A DNA stretch of 32,382 bases from RGEC01 sp964626685 (GCA_964626685.1 CAZVJY010000019.1:1-32382), one strand, 5' to 3'; positions 1 to 7,856 are shown, numbered from the stretch's first letter. The notes: generated from the letters alone by a model not told the origin. Made by a program: numbers and translations.

Positions 1-62
<62 letters not shown>

Positions 63-97
63 ATGTTTAAGAACGAGGCTCCGCATACACGGGCCGT

Positions 98-125
98 AAA
101 AAGGACTGCAAAAATAGTCCTTTTT
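98..125. repeat. Perfect 10-bp inverted repeat overlapping the tRNA-Thr promoter
   Basis: AAAAAGGACT (98-107) is mirrored by AGTCCTTTTT (116-125) around an 8-nt loop. It looks like a bidirectional rho-independent terminator with T-runs on both strands. However, no gene in the window ends here: tRNA-Thr begins on the minus strand and the next gene on the plus strand starts at 244. The loop holds all but one base of the -7 element of the tRNA-Thr promoter, so an operator-like or initial-transcript role is also possible. Confidence 0.55.
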
Positions 126-140
126 TTTGAATTCTCAAAA
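109..140 (-). promoter_or_regulatory. Promoter of tRNA-Thr (-33 TTTTG, -7 TATTTTTG)
   Basis: On the minus strand TTTTG (136-140) is followed after 19 nt by TATTTTTG (109-116). This fits the Bacteroidota primary sigma factor pattern TTTG-N19-21-TAnnTTTG. The tRNA 5' end is 46 nt downstream. The tRNA-Asn gene near 24 kb has the same -7 octamer at nearly the same distance, which supports the call. Confidence 0.7.
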
Positions 141-227
141 CCTTACCCGCACTTTTTTTATTGTGTTGTTTTTCCCAACGCCATGTCAACTTTTTTCGTC
201 CCGGCCCGGCACTTTCAATTTCATCCC

Positions 228-235
228 TAACTTTG
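228..235 (+). promoter_or_regulatory. -7 element TAACTTTG for the DUF4340-like gene
   Basis: This exact TAnnTTTG match ends 8 nt before the ATG at 244. No convincing -33 TTTG is seen at the usual spacing. The position supports starting the gene at 244 and not further upstream. Confidence 0.55.
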
Positions 236-243
236 CAGTTTAC

Positions 244-1278
244 ATGAAACGAATAGGAATTCTTATTTCAGCCATCACGGCCCTCATCATTGTTTTTCTC
301 CTCTTCAAAAAAAACATCAATCAAACACATTCTTTTGATCCCAATGCATTCCGGCTAAACAACCCCAATAACATTGACAAGATTCTGCTTGCACCAAACA
401 ATCCCAAACTCAGTTACATTATATTATATAAGGAGAAGGATAAGTGGTTCGTCAAAAACGAGAAACTCACCGAACCCGCCGATACACACAGCATTCGAGA
501 GTTATTGTATTGGGTTTTGAAAAAAGCTCAGGTAAAATCACCGGTTTCCGATGCAGAAAAAGAACCGGTAACCCGCGAAATTGCACTCAATGGAGTTAAA
601 GCGGTATTTTATGATGGAAGTGCTGAGGTAACAACATTTTATGCGGGCAACCCTACCCCAAACCAGGAGGCCACCTACATGTACCATCCGGAAATGGAAA
701 GACCCTGCATCGTTGAAATTGCCGGATTTAAGGGATACCTGACACCTTATTTCACACTTGACTTCGATGCCTGGCGCTCTCCGGTTATTCTGGACATGCC
801 GGCAGAGCAAATTCAAAAGGTTGAAATTTCATGGCCTGAAGACCCACAGAAAAGTTTCAGCATCAGCAGGGAAAATAATACCGCTGTATTGAGGGACGGA
901 AAAGGGAATATTGTTCCGGCTGCCAACAGCACCAGGCTGCTCTCTTTTATGGAACGGTTCCAAAATATTTCCCGTGAATACGGAGAAATTGCCGGTATCA
1001 ACCGAAAACCTACCCTTCGCGACAGTATTGTTAAATCAGGATCCTTTTTCGCGATTGCGATAACCGATGTGAACGGGAAAAAGCAAGGTATACGGATGTA
1101 TCGCATGAAAACAGGTCCTGAAACCTACGCTCCAGACCGCCGTGATGGCAGTGTACCCAACTTTGAAACCGACACATACTGGGTTCAGGTTGAAGGTAAA
1201 AAAGAACTTTGGGTAATTCAGGGGGCTATCATGAACAGCCGCATGAAAACCCTTACCGACATCGCTCCCATCAAATAA
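244..1278 (+). CDS. Membrane-anchored DUF4340-like protein
   Basis: This is a 344-residue protein. It starts with a short positive segment (MKR) and one hydrophobic helix at about residues 4-22, then continues as a soluble domain that should face the periplasm. The body is a string of beta-rich segments with motifs such as WFVKNEKLTEPAD, VFYDGS and FDAWRSPVI. That pattern is typical of DUF4340 proteins, which in Bacteroidota often stand alone or near gliding/ABC genes. No catalytic motif is visible and the function is unknown. An ATG further upstream (127) keeps the frame open but would put the promoter and a poor N-terminus inside the gene, so 244 is preferred. The next gene begins 16 nt downstream on the same strand. 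The family assignment rests on overall pattern and is moderately sure; the membrane topology is clearer. Confidence 0.6.
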   Translation: MKRIGILISAITALIIVFLLFKKNINQTHSFDPNAFRLNNPNNIDKILLAPNNPKLSYIILYKEKDKWFVKNEKLTEPADTHSIRELLYWVLKKAQVKSPVSDAEKEPVTREIALNGVKAVFYDGSAEVTTFYAGNPTPNQEATYMYHPEMERPCIVEIAGFKGYLTPYFTLDFDAWRSPVILDMPAEQIQKVEISWPEDPQKSFSISRENNTAVLRDGKGNIVPAANSTRLLSFMERFQNISREYGEIAGINRKPTLRDSIVKSGSFFAIAITDVNGKKQGIRMYRMKTGPETYAPDRRDGSVPNFETDTYWVQVEGKKELWVIQGAIMNSRMKTLTDIAPIK

Positions 1279-1294
1279 TCAGTCATCTCCCCTT

Positions 1295-2029
1295 TTGAAA
1301 ATTTCCATCGCTGTCATAGGAGCCATTATTGGCCTGATTTCAGGAGGTCCGCTTGGAGCTGTAATCGGCTTTCTGATTGGCATGTACATTGAATATGCCG
1401 GAAGTGAAAGTTCCGCGCAAACAACACGCCAAACATACAGAGAGCCTCCTCCCACTGATTTTACCCGACACATGCTAGTGCTGATTGCGGCTGTCATGAA
1501 TGCGGATGGTTCTGCCATGAGAAGTGAACTTGATCTGGTGAAACGCATGCTGGTAAGAACCTATGGCGAACAGCGCGCTGCCCACCTACTGCTGATTTTA
1601 CGGGAAATGCTGAAAGAAAAGCAGGACGTAACCTTTGTTTGCAGACAGATTCGAAACGAAATGGCATATAGCCAGCGCCTTGAACTGCTACATGTGCTCT
1701 TTCGTATTTCCAGGGCTGATTCAGAAGTGAATCCATCTGAACTGCAATTGCTTCAGCATATTGCCACGCAAATGGGCATTACCACCCCCGATTTTCTCTC
1801 ATTGCGTGCCATGTTTGTAACCTCACCCGACTCCGACTACAAAATCCTGGATGTAAAATCGGATGCCAGTGAGGAAGAAGTAAAAAAAGCCTATCGCAAA
1901 ATGGCCATGCGTTTTCACCCAGACAGGTTGTTGGGCTTGAACGAAAATGAGAAAAAAGCTGCACAAGAAAAGTTTCTTTCAGTACAAAAGGCCTACGAAA
2001 ACATCAAAAGAAAGCGGGGCTGGACATGA
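1295..2029 (+). CDS. djlA: DjlA-like membrane co-chaperone (TerB-like + J domain), TTG start
   Basis: This 244-residue protein has three parts. A glycine-rich membrane segment (about 4-30; GAIIGLISGGPLGAVIGFLI) closely resembles the dimerising helix of DjlA. A helical TerB-like central region follows (about 50-170). A C-terminal J domain (about 180-244) carries the HPD tripeptide in RFHPDRLLG. J proteins recruit DnaK and stimulate its ATPase; DjlA does this at the inner membrane and is linked to envelope stress in enterobacteria. No ATG lies upstream in frame, and the next ATG would remove the membrane helix, so TTG at 1295 is chosen. The gene overlaps the following transporter gene by ATGA, which implies translational coupling. 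The J domain is certain; the DjlA assignment is strong from the domain order. Confidence 0.85.
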   Translation: MKISIAVIGAIIGLISGGPLGAVIGFLIGMYIEYAGSESSAQTTRQTYREPPPTDFTRHMLVLIAAVMNADGSAMRSELDLVKRMLVRTYGEQRAAHLLLILREMLKEKQDVTFVCRQIRNEMAYSQRLELLHVLFRISRADSEVNPSELQLLQHIATQMGITTPDFLSLRAMFVTSPDSDYKILDVKSDASEEEVKKAYRKMAMRFHPDRLLGLNENEKKAAQEKFLSVQKAYENIKRKRGWT

Positions 2030-2931
2030 AAGTTCACGTTTCATTGTTTTTTGTCTCTCTACTTTACGCAATTTTGTTTTCCTGGGCCGGCGAAATCATG
2101 CCAACCTATATCAGCGCTGAAGGTTTCGTATGGTTGCGTATTCTCACAGCTTTCAGCCTTTTTAGCATTTGCTCCCTGTTTATCACCGACAAAGCCATAG
2201 ACTGGAAAAACGATTGGCAGCGATTTGCCGTTTGTGCTTTTTTTGGTACTGCTGCAAACATGTTTATGTTTTTCAAGGGCCTGAGCATGACCAAACCCAT
2301 CAACGGCGCCGTTTTAATGTTGGTTACCCCCTTGTTTGTCGCCATCATTGAACACTGGATTCAAAAAAAGAGGCCTTCACTCAGCATGACTGCCGGCATC
2401 AGTATAGGTGCGCTGGGTGCTTTTCTGCTCATGTGGGGCAAGGGAGCCCGGTTCAGCAGCCAGACCCTGGAAGGCGACATCTGGGTTTCTGTAAACGCGC
2501 TGTTTTATGCTGTTTACCTGGTTCTGGCTAAAAAACTGGCGAACAAGTACCACACCATCACGGTAAACAAGGTCATGTTTGGAATGGGCCTGCTGTATAT
2601 TGCCCCTCTGGGCGCGATTCCGCTGCTGAATACTTCATTTTCGGCCATACCAAATGACATATGGCTAAAAATAGGATATATTCTTTTTTTCACCAGTTTT
2701 CTGGTATATCTGCTAAATATGTATGGTATTAAACATGCCTCAGGCTCACTGGTTGGGATTTACATTTACTTGCAACCACTGCTTGCTACCCTAATTGCAA
2801 TATTGCTGGGGAGGGATGAACTGACTGCGGAAAAAGCCATGTATGCATTCATGATTATCATGGGTGTTTGGATGGTGAGTGGAAAACACAACCTTAAAAT
2901 GAGTCTGCGGGCAAAGAAGGATTCACTTTAA
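2026..2931 (+). CDS. EamA/DMT-superfamily transporter
   Basis: This 301-residue protein is almost wholly hydrophobic. About ten membrane helices are arranged as two EamA repeats, roughly residues 5-140 and 150-290. It has typical signatures such as FFKGLSMTKPINGAVLM in the first repeat and YLQPLLATLIAILLGRDELT near the end of the second. Family members export or import small metabolites such as amino acids or nucleosides, but the substrate cannot be read from sequence. The start ATG overlaps the djlA stop (ATGA), so the two genes are translated from one transcript. A basic cytoplasmic tail (SLRAKKDSL) closes the protein. No promoter was seen directly before it. Confidence 0.88.
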   Translation: MKVHVSLFFVSLLYAILFSWAGEIMPTYISAEGFVWLRILTAFSLFSICSLFITDKAIDWKNDWQRFAVCAFFGTAANMFMFFKGLSMTKPINGAVLMLVTPLFVAIIEHWIQKKRPSLSMTAGISIGALGAFLLMWGKGARFSSQTLEGDIWVSVNALFYAVYLVLAKKLANKYHTITVNKVMFGMGLLYIAPLGAIPLLNTSFSAIPNDIWLKIGYILFFTSFLVYLLNMYGIKHASGSLVGIYIYLQPLLATLIAILLGRDELTAEKAMYAFMIIMGVWMVSGKHNLKMSLRAKKDSL

Positions 2932-2943
2932 AACACCTTTTAT

Positions 2944-2951
2944 TATATTTG
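2944..2951 (+). promoter_or_regulatory. -7 element TATATTTG upstream of the 108-aa gene
   Basis: This TAnnTTTG match ends 21 nt before the ATG at 2973, just after the EamA gene. It suggests the 2973-6479 cluster has its own promoter. Confidence 0.5.
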
Positions 2952-2972
2952 CAGTTCAATTAACCATAAAAT

Positions 2973-3299
2973 ATGCGCACCGCGGAAGCCAATACAATCC
3001 TTGAAAAAATTCAAAAACAGGTAGAAAAGAACGGGATTCAGCCCGATAAACTCATTCCCCTTCTTCAGCAAGCCAGAGAATATGCGCTTAAGGAAGAAGA
3101 CCCTTTGCTTACCCGTGCACTTCGTCTTTGCTGGCAGCACATGGAAGCCAACGAAGGTTTTGATCTTAATTACCTGGAGGATGGTGAAAGCAGTGAAGAA
3201 AACTTTACTTACCTGATTTCGCTGGCAATTAAATCTGAGAACACTTACAACCGGGATGAAATCCGGGAAATGACCAATATGCTTCAGGCTATGGCCTAA
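2973..3299 (+). CDS. Small acidic helical protein of unknown function
   Basis: This 108-residue protein has no signal peptide or membrane segment and is predicted cytoplasmic. It is rich in Glu, Leu, Lys and Gln and reads as amphipathic helices, for example ILEKIQKQVEKNG and LIPLLQQAREYALKEED. An acidic stretch (YLEDGESSEEN) falls at about residues 68-78. I do not recognise the family. A -7 element lies 21 nt upstream. The stop codon shares one base with the next start (TAATG), so it is probably co-transcribed with the Cys/His-rich exported protein and the TonB receptor. Its role in that cluster is unknown and it could be an unrelated passenger. Confidence 0.7.
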   Translation: MRTAEANTILEKIQKQVEKNGIQPDKLIPLLQQAREYALKEEDPLLTRALRLCWQHMEANEGFDLNYLEDGESSEENFTYLISLAIKSENTYNRDEIREMTNMLQAMA

Positions 3300-3607
3300 T
3301 GAGGATATTGCGCAGGTATATCGCCTTTCTTTTCATTTTTTGCACGCTTCTCGTGCAAACCCCGAAGTCATGGCTACACGACTGCCACGACAGTGAATTC
3401 AGCACATTCAGCCATGCCGGTTCTTCCTTGGATGAAGATTGTGATATTTGTGACCAGCATGCCTTGCTGAGTGATGACAATACCGAACCGGGAATACACT
3501 TTTTCAGAAGTTTCAGTTACTTTTCCTTTCCCGACTGCAACACGACTGTTCCCTTTGTCATTATTTGCCTTATTCAAAACAAGGCCCCACCTGTAACGCC
3601 CTGTTAA
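3299..3607 (+). CDS. Small exported Cys/His-rich protein, likely metal-binding
   Basis: This 102-residue protein has a positive N-terminus (MRILRR) and a hydrophobic core to about residue 20, which looks like a signal peptide or anchor. The following region is loaded with possible metal ligands: H27-D-C29-H30, H39, C48-x-x-C51 (CDIC) and H54, with later H67, C80, C90 and C102. Small proteins with an HDxxH...CxxC pattern are often found before TonB receptors in Bacteroidota and are mostly annotated hypothetical. I infer periplasmic metal binding or sensing, possibly zinc or copper. It overlaps the preceding gene by one base (TAATG), and a perfect hairpin covers its stop codon. The coding call is supported by the overlap and the signal-like N-terminus; the function is inference. 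Confidence 0.68.
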   Translation: MRILRRYIAFLFIFCTLLVQTPKSWLHDCHDSEFSTFSHAGSSLDEDCDICDQHALLSDDNTEPGIHFFRSFSYFSFPDCNTTVPFVIICLIQNKAPPVTPC

Positions 3608-3622
3608 TCTGCAAACAGGGCG
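3597..3622 (+). repeat. Perfect 9-bp hairpin over the stop codon of the Cys/His-rich gene
   Basis: CGCCCTGTT (3597-3605) pairs with AACAGGGCG (3614-3622) around an 8-nt loop. The stop codon TAA (3605-3607) lies at the top of the stem. No T-run follows, so it is not a standard terminator. It may be an mRNA processing or stability element, or part of a regulatory switch with the second hairpin one base downstream. Confidence 0.65.
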
Positions 3623-3623
3623 C

Positions 3624-3649
3624 TGATACTTCGCCTTTGACAAGTATCA
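3624..3649 (+). repeat. Second inverted repeat before the TonB receptor (operator or hairpin)
   Basis: TGATACTT (3624-3631) is mirrored by AAGTATCA (3642-3649) with a 10-nt spacer; the right arm ends 13 nt before the receptor ATG. The dyad could bind a dimeric regulator such as a Fur/Zur protein. It could also form an RNA hairpin that controls the step from the small gene to the receptor gene. Neither is shown by the sequence alone. Confidence 0.6.
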
Positions 3650-3662
3650 ATACAGGAAAAAC

Positions 3663-5939
3663 ATGAAACATATCACGCTGGGATGTATAATCCTGCTTGC
3701 TTTTGGGCCTTTGATGGCGCAAAAAAACTGCAATGCAGTGGTTCGGGGACAAATTCTGAATGTTCACGACAGCCTGCCCGTGTCCTTTGCCGAAGTCTTT
3801 ATAGAGGAAGGGCACATACACGCGCAGAGCAGTGCTGAAGGGGTTTTCGCACTGACAGGGTTGTGTGCAGGTCCGCTATTAATTGAGGTAGATAAGTATG
3901 GATTTCAGCACCTGCATAAGGAATTATTCCTTTACCGCGATACACAGATTATCATCTATCTGAAACCTGTAAATGTATGGACAGACACCGTTACCATCCA
4001 CGCAAAAAAAGAAAAATCAGCGGCAATGACGCTGAACGGTCAGGATATCATTGAGCAAAACGACCGTGATCTGAGTCAAATCAGTGCTTCATTACCTGGA
4101 ATTCAACTGTTGCAGGGCGGACGAAATCAAAGTAAACCTGTGGCGCATGGTATGTTTGGACTGCGGTTTCCCATCATTAGCCAGCAGTTCAGGCTGGAAG
4201 GCCAGTCGTGGGGCAATGACCATAACCCGGAGGCCGACGCACGTGGATTTGATGAGTTGGAATGGGTTAAAGACGCATCCTTGCTCAAATTCTGTCACGA
4301 TGGCATAGGCGGAGCGCTGCGGCTGCAGCGGCATCCCACGGCCCATGAAGGAGAACAAAACCTCGATCAGGTTGTATCCTACAACAGCAATGGGCATCAG
4401 GCAGGTTATGGAGCCCGTTTCATTCAGAAAGCCGACAGTGCTTCGCCGGTTGTGTATGCAAATGCAGCTCTCAGAAAATCAGGAAATTACCGCACCCCTG
4501 ACGTGTGGCTTGAAAACACGGCTTTATCTGAAATCTCGCTCTCCGGAGGCTATTTAAAAACAAAAAAGGGTAGAGAGAACCGACTGGATGGCGAGTTTTA
4601 CCGGTTTGAAAGCGGCATATTCCGCGGAACCCGCACCGGCAATGTGGAAGATCTGCTTAGGGCAATCAATCTCAGCATTCCTAATACGGACAATAGATTT
4701 TCCTACCGCATTGAACAGCCAAGGCAGGTAGCCATGCACGCTACTTTGCAGGGTTCAAGCGTTACGGCAACTCCGCGTGGCAAAAAAGAATGGCACTTTG
4801 CCCTCCAATACGATCAGCGCCGGGAGTTTGATTTTCACCGCAACAGCGCCAACCGTTTTCCTCAGCTGGACCTGATCCTGTTTTCGCCGTCAGTCATCTT
4901 CAGACAGCTACATAAAAAGAATGCAACAACCCACTGGGAATGGGGCAATCAATCTACCGGTTACCTGCACCGATATGGTGGATTTTACTTTCTGCCGGAT
5001 TTTCAGGGATGGAGTAACGGCACCTACGGGCTATTGCACAAACATGGAGAAAAGGTTGCCCATACTTTCAGCCTGAGACTGGATGAAAAACAAATTTCTG
5101 CCCGGGAGCGTGTTAATGGCGCATGGCAACAACAATCACGCTTTTTCATCAACTACAGTGCGGCATACACAGGATTGGTGCAAACCGACAAACACCTGCT
5201 GCAATGGCATCTGTCTCGCATGTGGCGTGCACCCTGGGTAAATGAACTCTACTCATCGGGAGTTCATCATGGAGCTGCTTCGTTTGAACAGGGAAACCGC
5301 AACCTAAAAACAGAGAAAAGCTACAGAGCAGAACTGGAATGGGAATACAGCTATAAAAGGCAGATAACGGTTTATATGTCTCCCTTCTTCAATTATATGC
5401 CGGGATTTATCAATCTGACACCTATGACAGAGCCCGTATTGACGGTGCGAGGTGCATTCCCCGGTTTTGAATACCTGCAGGGCAATGCCATTTTCACCGG
5501 TGGCGATGCCCAAATAAAAATAGCACTTGCAAAAAATCTGGAAATCCGGACCGGAATGCAATACGTTCACGCCAGATACACCCAAACCGAGCGGTATCCT
5601 GCATTTGTGCCCCCCTTCAGGAGCCTCAACACCATTAGCTGGAGACGCCGTAGAACACTGTTACACATCCAGCATGAATTTACAGCCCAACAGCATTTTT
5701 ATACAACCGGCAGCGATTTTCTCCCACCGCCACCGGCCTATCATTTATGGCACATTAAACTAAAATCGTTGCAAGAAAAACAAAATGGCTGGCAATGGAA
5801 TCTGGAAGTGAATAACCTTCTGAACCAAAACTACCGCAGCTACATGGATCGTTTCCGTTACTTTATGGATATGCCCGGACGCAATGTTCGCGTAGTGGTC
5901 ATCAAACCACTTCATCACCATCACAGAAAACACCTTTAA
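3663..5939 (+). CDS. TonB-dependent outer-membrane receptor, probable metal uptake
   Basis: This 758-residue protein starts with a signal peptide (about 1-20, ending LMAQ). A carboxypeptidase-like regulatory beta-domain follows at about 25-105, then a plug (about 115-220) and a 22-strand-type barrel. The plug contains RLEGQSWGNDHNPEADARG, close to the pattern in ZnuD-like receptors, and KFCHDGIGGALRL in place of the usual RYGSDAIGG-type end. Such receptors import metals or metal complexes with energy from TonB-ExbBD. Unusually, the C-terminus does not end in the aromatic residue normal for barrels but carries a short His-rich tail (HHHHRKHL). It lies between a Cys/His-rich exported protein and a lipoprotein beginning CHKH, which supports metal uptake, perhaps zinc. 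Receptor identity is certain; the substrate is inferred. Confidence 0.9.
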   Translation: MKHITLGCIILLAFGPLMAQKNCNAVVRGQILNVHDSLPVSFAEVFIEEGHIHAQSSAEGVFALTGLCAGPLLIEVDKYGFQHLHKELFLYRDTQIIIYLKPVNVWTDTVTIHAKKEKSAAMTLNGQDIIEQNDRDLSQISASLPGIQLLQGGRNQSKPVAHGMFGLRFPIISQQFRLEGQSWGNDHNPEADARGFDELEWVKDASLLKFCHDGIGGALRLQRHPTAHEGEQNLDQVVSYNSNGHQAGYGARFIQKADSASPVVYANAALRKSGNYRTPDVWLENTALSEISLSGGYLKTKKGRENRLDGEFYRFESGIFRGTRTGNVEDLLRAINLSIPNTDNRFSYRIEQPRQVAMHATLQGSSVTATPRGKKEWHFALQYDQRREFDFHRNSANRFPQLDLILFSPSVIFRQLHKKNATTHWEWGNQSTGYLHRYGGFYFLPDFQGWSNGTYGLLHKHGEKVAHTFSLRLDEKQISARERVNGAWQQQSRFFINYSAAYTGLVQTDKHLLQWHLSRMWRAPWVNELYSSGVHHGAASFEQGNRNLKTEKSYRAELEWEYSYKRQITVYMSPFFNYMPGFINLTPMTEPVLTVRGAFPGFEYLQGNAIFTGGDAQIKIALAKNLEIRTGMQYVHARYTQTERYPAFVPPFRSLNTISWRRRRTLLHIQHEFTAQQHFYTTGSDFLPPPPAYHLWHIKLKSLQEKQNGWQWNLEVNNLLNQNYRSYMDRFRYFMDMPGRNVRVVVIKPLHHHHRKHL

Positions 5940-5957
5940 CCAACACATAAATTAATC

Positions 5958-6479
5958 ATGAAAAAAACAAATTTCATCATCGCAATGGCTGCTTCAGCAG
6001 CTGCTCTTCTGAACCTCTCATCCTGCCACAAGCACGATGAAGGCGAACTCATCACTAAGGTGAAGCTGACACTTACGCCTGCCACGGGCGGAACTGCCAA
6101 AACTTTTGTTTGGAGTGACCCTGACGGAATTGGCGGAAATTCACCAAAACAAGCCGACACGATTGCATGCGACAGCGGTATTAACTACATCGGTGATCTT
6201 CAGTTTTTTAACGGAGATAAGGACATTACCCCTGAAATCAAAAATGAAGGGGATGAACACTTCGTTTGCTACACCGGTCCGGCCTCCGATGTGCTTGAAA
6301 TCCTTTACAAAGACAGTGATGGCAAGCACCCAATAGGTCTTTCTACCGAGTGGAAGACTAAACGAAAATCTACAGGTCTAATTCGGATTGCACTCAAACA
6401 CCAGACCAAAAAGAAGGATGGAACATGTAATCCCGGTGAGACAGATGTGGATGTGACATTCCCGCTAATTCTTAAGTAG
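5958..6479 (+). CDS. Lipoprotein paired with the TonB receptor
   Basis: This 173-residue protein has a lipoprotein signal ending in LNLSSC, with the lipidated Cys at 23 followed at once by HKHDEGE. The mature part is beta-rich, with motifs LTLTPATGGTAKTFVW, DPDGIGGN and the repeated D-x-D-G type segments. This matches a Flavobacteria-type family found beside TonB receptors and often labelled as a periplasmic-binding-fold superfamily protein. It probably sits on the outer membrane and helps capture ligand for the receptor encoded 18 nt upstream. Two cysteines (about 78 and 98) may form a disulfide. The pairing and localisation are well supported; its exact role and ligand are inferred. Confidence 0.8.
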   Translation: MKKTNFIIAMAASAAALLNLSSCHKHDEGELITKVKLTLTPATGGTAKTFVWSDPDGIGGNSPKQADTIACDSGINYIGDLQFFNGDKDITPEIKNEGDEHFVCYTGPASDVLEILYKDSDGKHPIGLSTEWKTKRKSTGLIRIALKHQTKKKDGTCNPGETDVDVTFPLILK

Positions 6480-6527
6480 GCCATTATTTATTGCAGGCAT
6501 ATTGAAGTAATGATGGCTCGAATGCTA

Positions 6528-6535
6528 TAATTTTG
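6528..6535 (+). promoter_or_regulatory. -7 element TAATTTTG of gcvT
   Basis: This exact TAnnTTTG match ends 6 nt before the ATG at 6542. A TTG lies 23 nt upstream of it (6502-6504) as a weak -33. The TTG inside this element could be misread as an in-frame start codon. With so short a distance the transcript would be leaderless or nearly so. Confidence 0.6.
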
Positions 6536-6541
6536 CAGTGT

Positions 6542-7642
6542 ATGTCATCAGAATCAGCAAATCTAAAAAGCACCGCACTTTCAGATCTTCACATTTCACT
6601 GGGAGCAAAAATGGTGCCTTTTGCGGGCTTCAATATGCCTGTTTTATATACCAACCTAATTCAGGAACACCATACCGTTAGAAACGACGTAGGTGTATTT
6701 GATGTGAGCCACATGGGCGAATTCTATGTGGAAGGCCCTAAAGCCTACGATCTGGTTGAGTACGTTACCAGCAATGATGTTTCTGCTCTTACTGACGGTC
6801 GCGTGCAATATTCCTGCATGCCCAACGAAACCGGAGGCATTGTGGATGATTTGCTGGTTTACCGCGTGCATGCCGAGAAATACCTGCTGGTAGTTAATGC
6901 GGGCAATATTGACAAGGATTTTGCATGGATTTCAAAACACAACGAGAAATTCGGTGCCAAACTGAGCAACCACAGTGATGCATACAGCCTACTTGCGGTG
7001 CAGGGCCCCAAAGCCACGGCAACGTTGCAGAAACTCACTTCTGTAAACCTGTCAGACATCCCTTACTACCATTTCACAATAGGAGCAATGGCCGGACTGA
7101 ACGATGTTATCATCAGCAACACCGGCTACACCGGTGCGGGTGGTTTTGAGATTTATGTAAAAAACGCTGATGCCAGAACCATGTGGGATGCCATTTTTGC
7201 GGCGGGAGCTGATTCAGGCATCAAACCCATAGGTCTAGGCGCAAGGGATACGCTTCGCCTGGAGAAAGGATTCTGCCTGTACGGCAATGATATCAACGAC
7301 ACCACCTCTCCCATTGAGGCCGGACTGGGATGGATTACCAAATTCAACCATCCTTTTGTGAACAGCGACTATCATTTGCAGATAAAAGAAAATAAACCTG
7401 CCAAAAAACTGGTAGGCTTCAAACTCATTGACAAAGGCATTCCCCGCCAGCATTATCCTGTTTGTGACGAAAACGGGAATCACATCGGAGAAGTTACCAG
7501 CGGAACCCAATCACCTACGCTCAATGAAGCCATCGGACTCGCCTATGTACCTTCTGCCCTATCGGCTGCCGGAAGCACTATCTACATTGAGGTACGCGGC
7601 AAACTGCTGAAAGGCGAGGTTTGCAAGCTGCCTTTTGTATAA
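6542..7642 (+). CDS. gcvT: Aminomethyltransferase, glycine cleavage T protein
   Basis: This 366-residue protein matches GcvT along its length. Signatures are MVPFAGFNMPVLY near the start, GVFDVSHMGEF, NETGGIVDDLLVYR (acidic residues at the folate site), SNTGYTGAGGFEIYV and GARDTLRLEKGFCLYGND. The enzyme moves the aminomethyl carbon from lipoyl-H protein to tetrahydrofolate, giving 5,10-methylene-THF and ammonia. The family length is about 360-370, so it is complete. The ATG at 6542 is chosen over an in-frame TTG at 6533 because that TTG is part of the -7 promoter element. No other glycine-cleavage gene and no glycine riboswitch is seen nearby, so regulation looks simple. It converges on a small minus-strand gene 4 nt downstream. 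Confidence 0.96.
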   Translation: MSSESANLKSTALSDLHISLGAKMVPFAGFNMPVLYTNLIQEHHTVRNDVGVFDVSHMGEFYVEGPKAYDLVEYVTSNDVSALTDGRVQYSCMPNETGGIVDDLLVYRVHAEKYLLVVNAGNIDKDFAWISKHNEKFGAKLSNHSDAYSLLAVQGPKATATLQKLTSVNLSDIPYYHFTIGAMAGLNDVIISNTGYTGAGGFEIYVKNADARTMWDAIFAAGADSGIKPIGLGARDTLRLEKGFCLYGNDINDTTSPIEAGLGWITKFNHPFVNSDYHLQIKENKPAKKLVGFKLIDKGIPRQHYPVCDENGNHIGEVTSGTQSPTLNEAIGLAYVPSALSAAGSTIYIEVRGKLLKGEVCKLPFV

Positions 7643-7646
7643 TTGT

Positions 7647-7856
7647 TTAATTTGTAAGCAATCTTACGGAAACCACATTCCTGAAAGGAATGACCTTACC
7701 GGTGATTTCGATTGCCTTCTTTTCTTTGTCTACGCTAAGAATCGGAGAAACAGTCACTTTCAGGGTGCATTGGTTGTCTAAATAACGGATTTCACAGGGT
7801 GATTTTTGATTACACCATTGTTGCCAAAGTTGGAAAACATCTGGATTTTGCATCAT
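7647..7856 (-). CDS. 69-aa hypothetical protein coupled to the permease gene
   Basis: This small protein has no signal peptide or membrane segment. It contains two cysteines (WCNQKSPC) and then beta-like segments (CTLKVTVSPIL, AIEITGKVIPF, VVSVRLL) that suggest a compact beta-fold. I do not recognise the family. Its ATG overlaps the TGA of the upstream permease gene as ATGA, a strong sign that it is translated. Its stop lies only 4 nt from the convergent gcvT stop. It may be a small accessory of the permease or simply share its transcript. Confidence 0.6.
   Translation of the reverse strand: MMQNPDVFQLWQQWCNQKSPCEIRYLDNQCTLKVTVSPILSVDKEKKAIEITGKVIPFRNVVSVRLLTN

Noticed and set aside
127..243. 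Upstream start for the DUF4340-like protein
   Set aside because: It would place the -7 element inside the gene and put a Phe/Pro-rich stretch before the membrane helix; the ATG at 244 gives a normal anchor.
6533..6541. TTG as gcvT start
   Set aside because: The TTG is the end of the TAATTTTG promoter element, and the ATG at 6542 fits GcvT length.
6480..6541. Glycine riboswitch before gcvT
   Set aside because: The gap is too short and the -7 element lies only 6 nt from the start, leaving no leader to fold.
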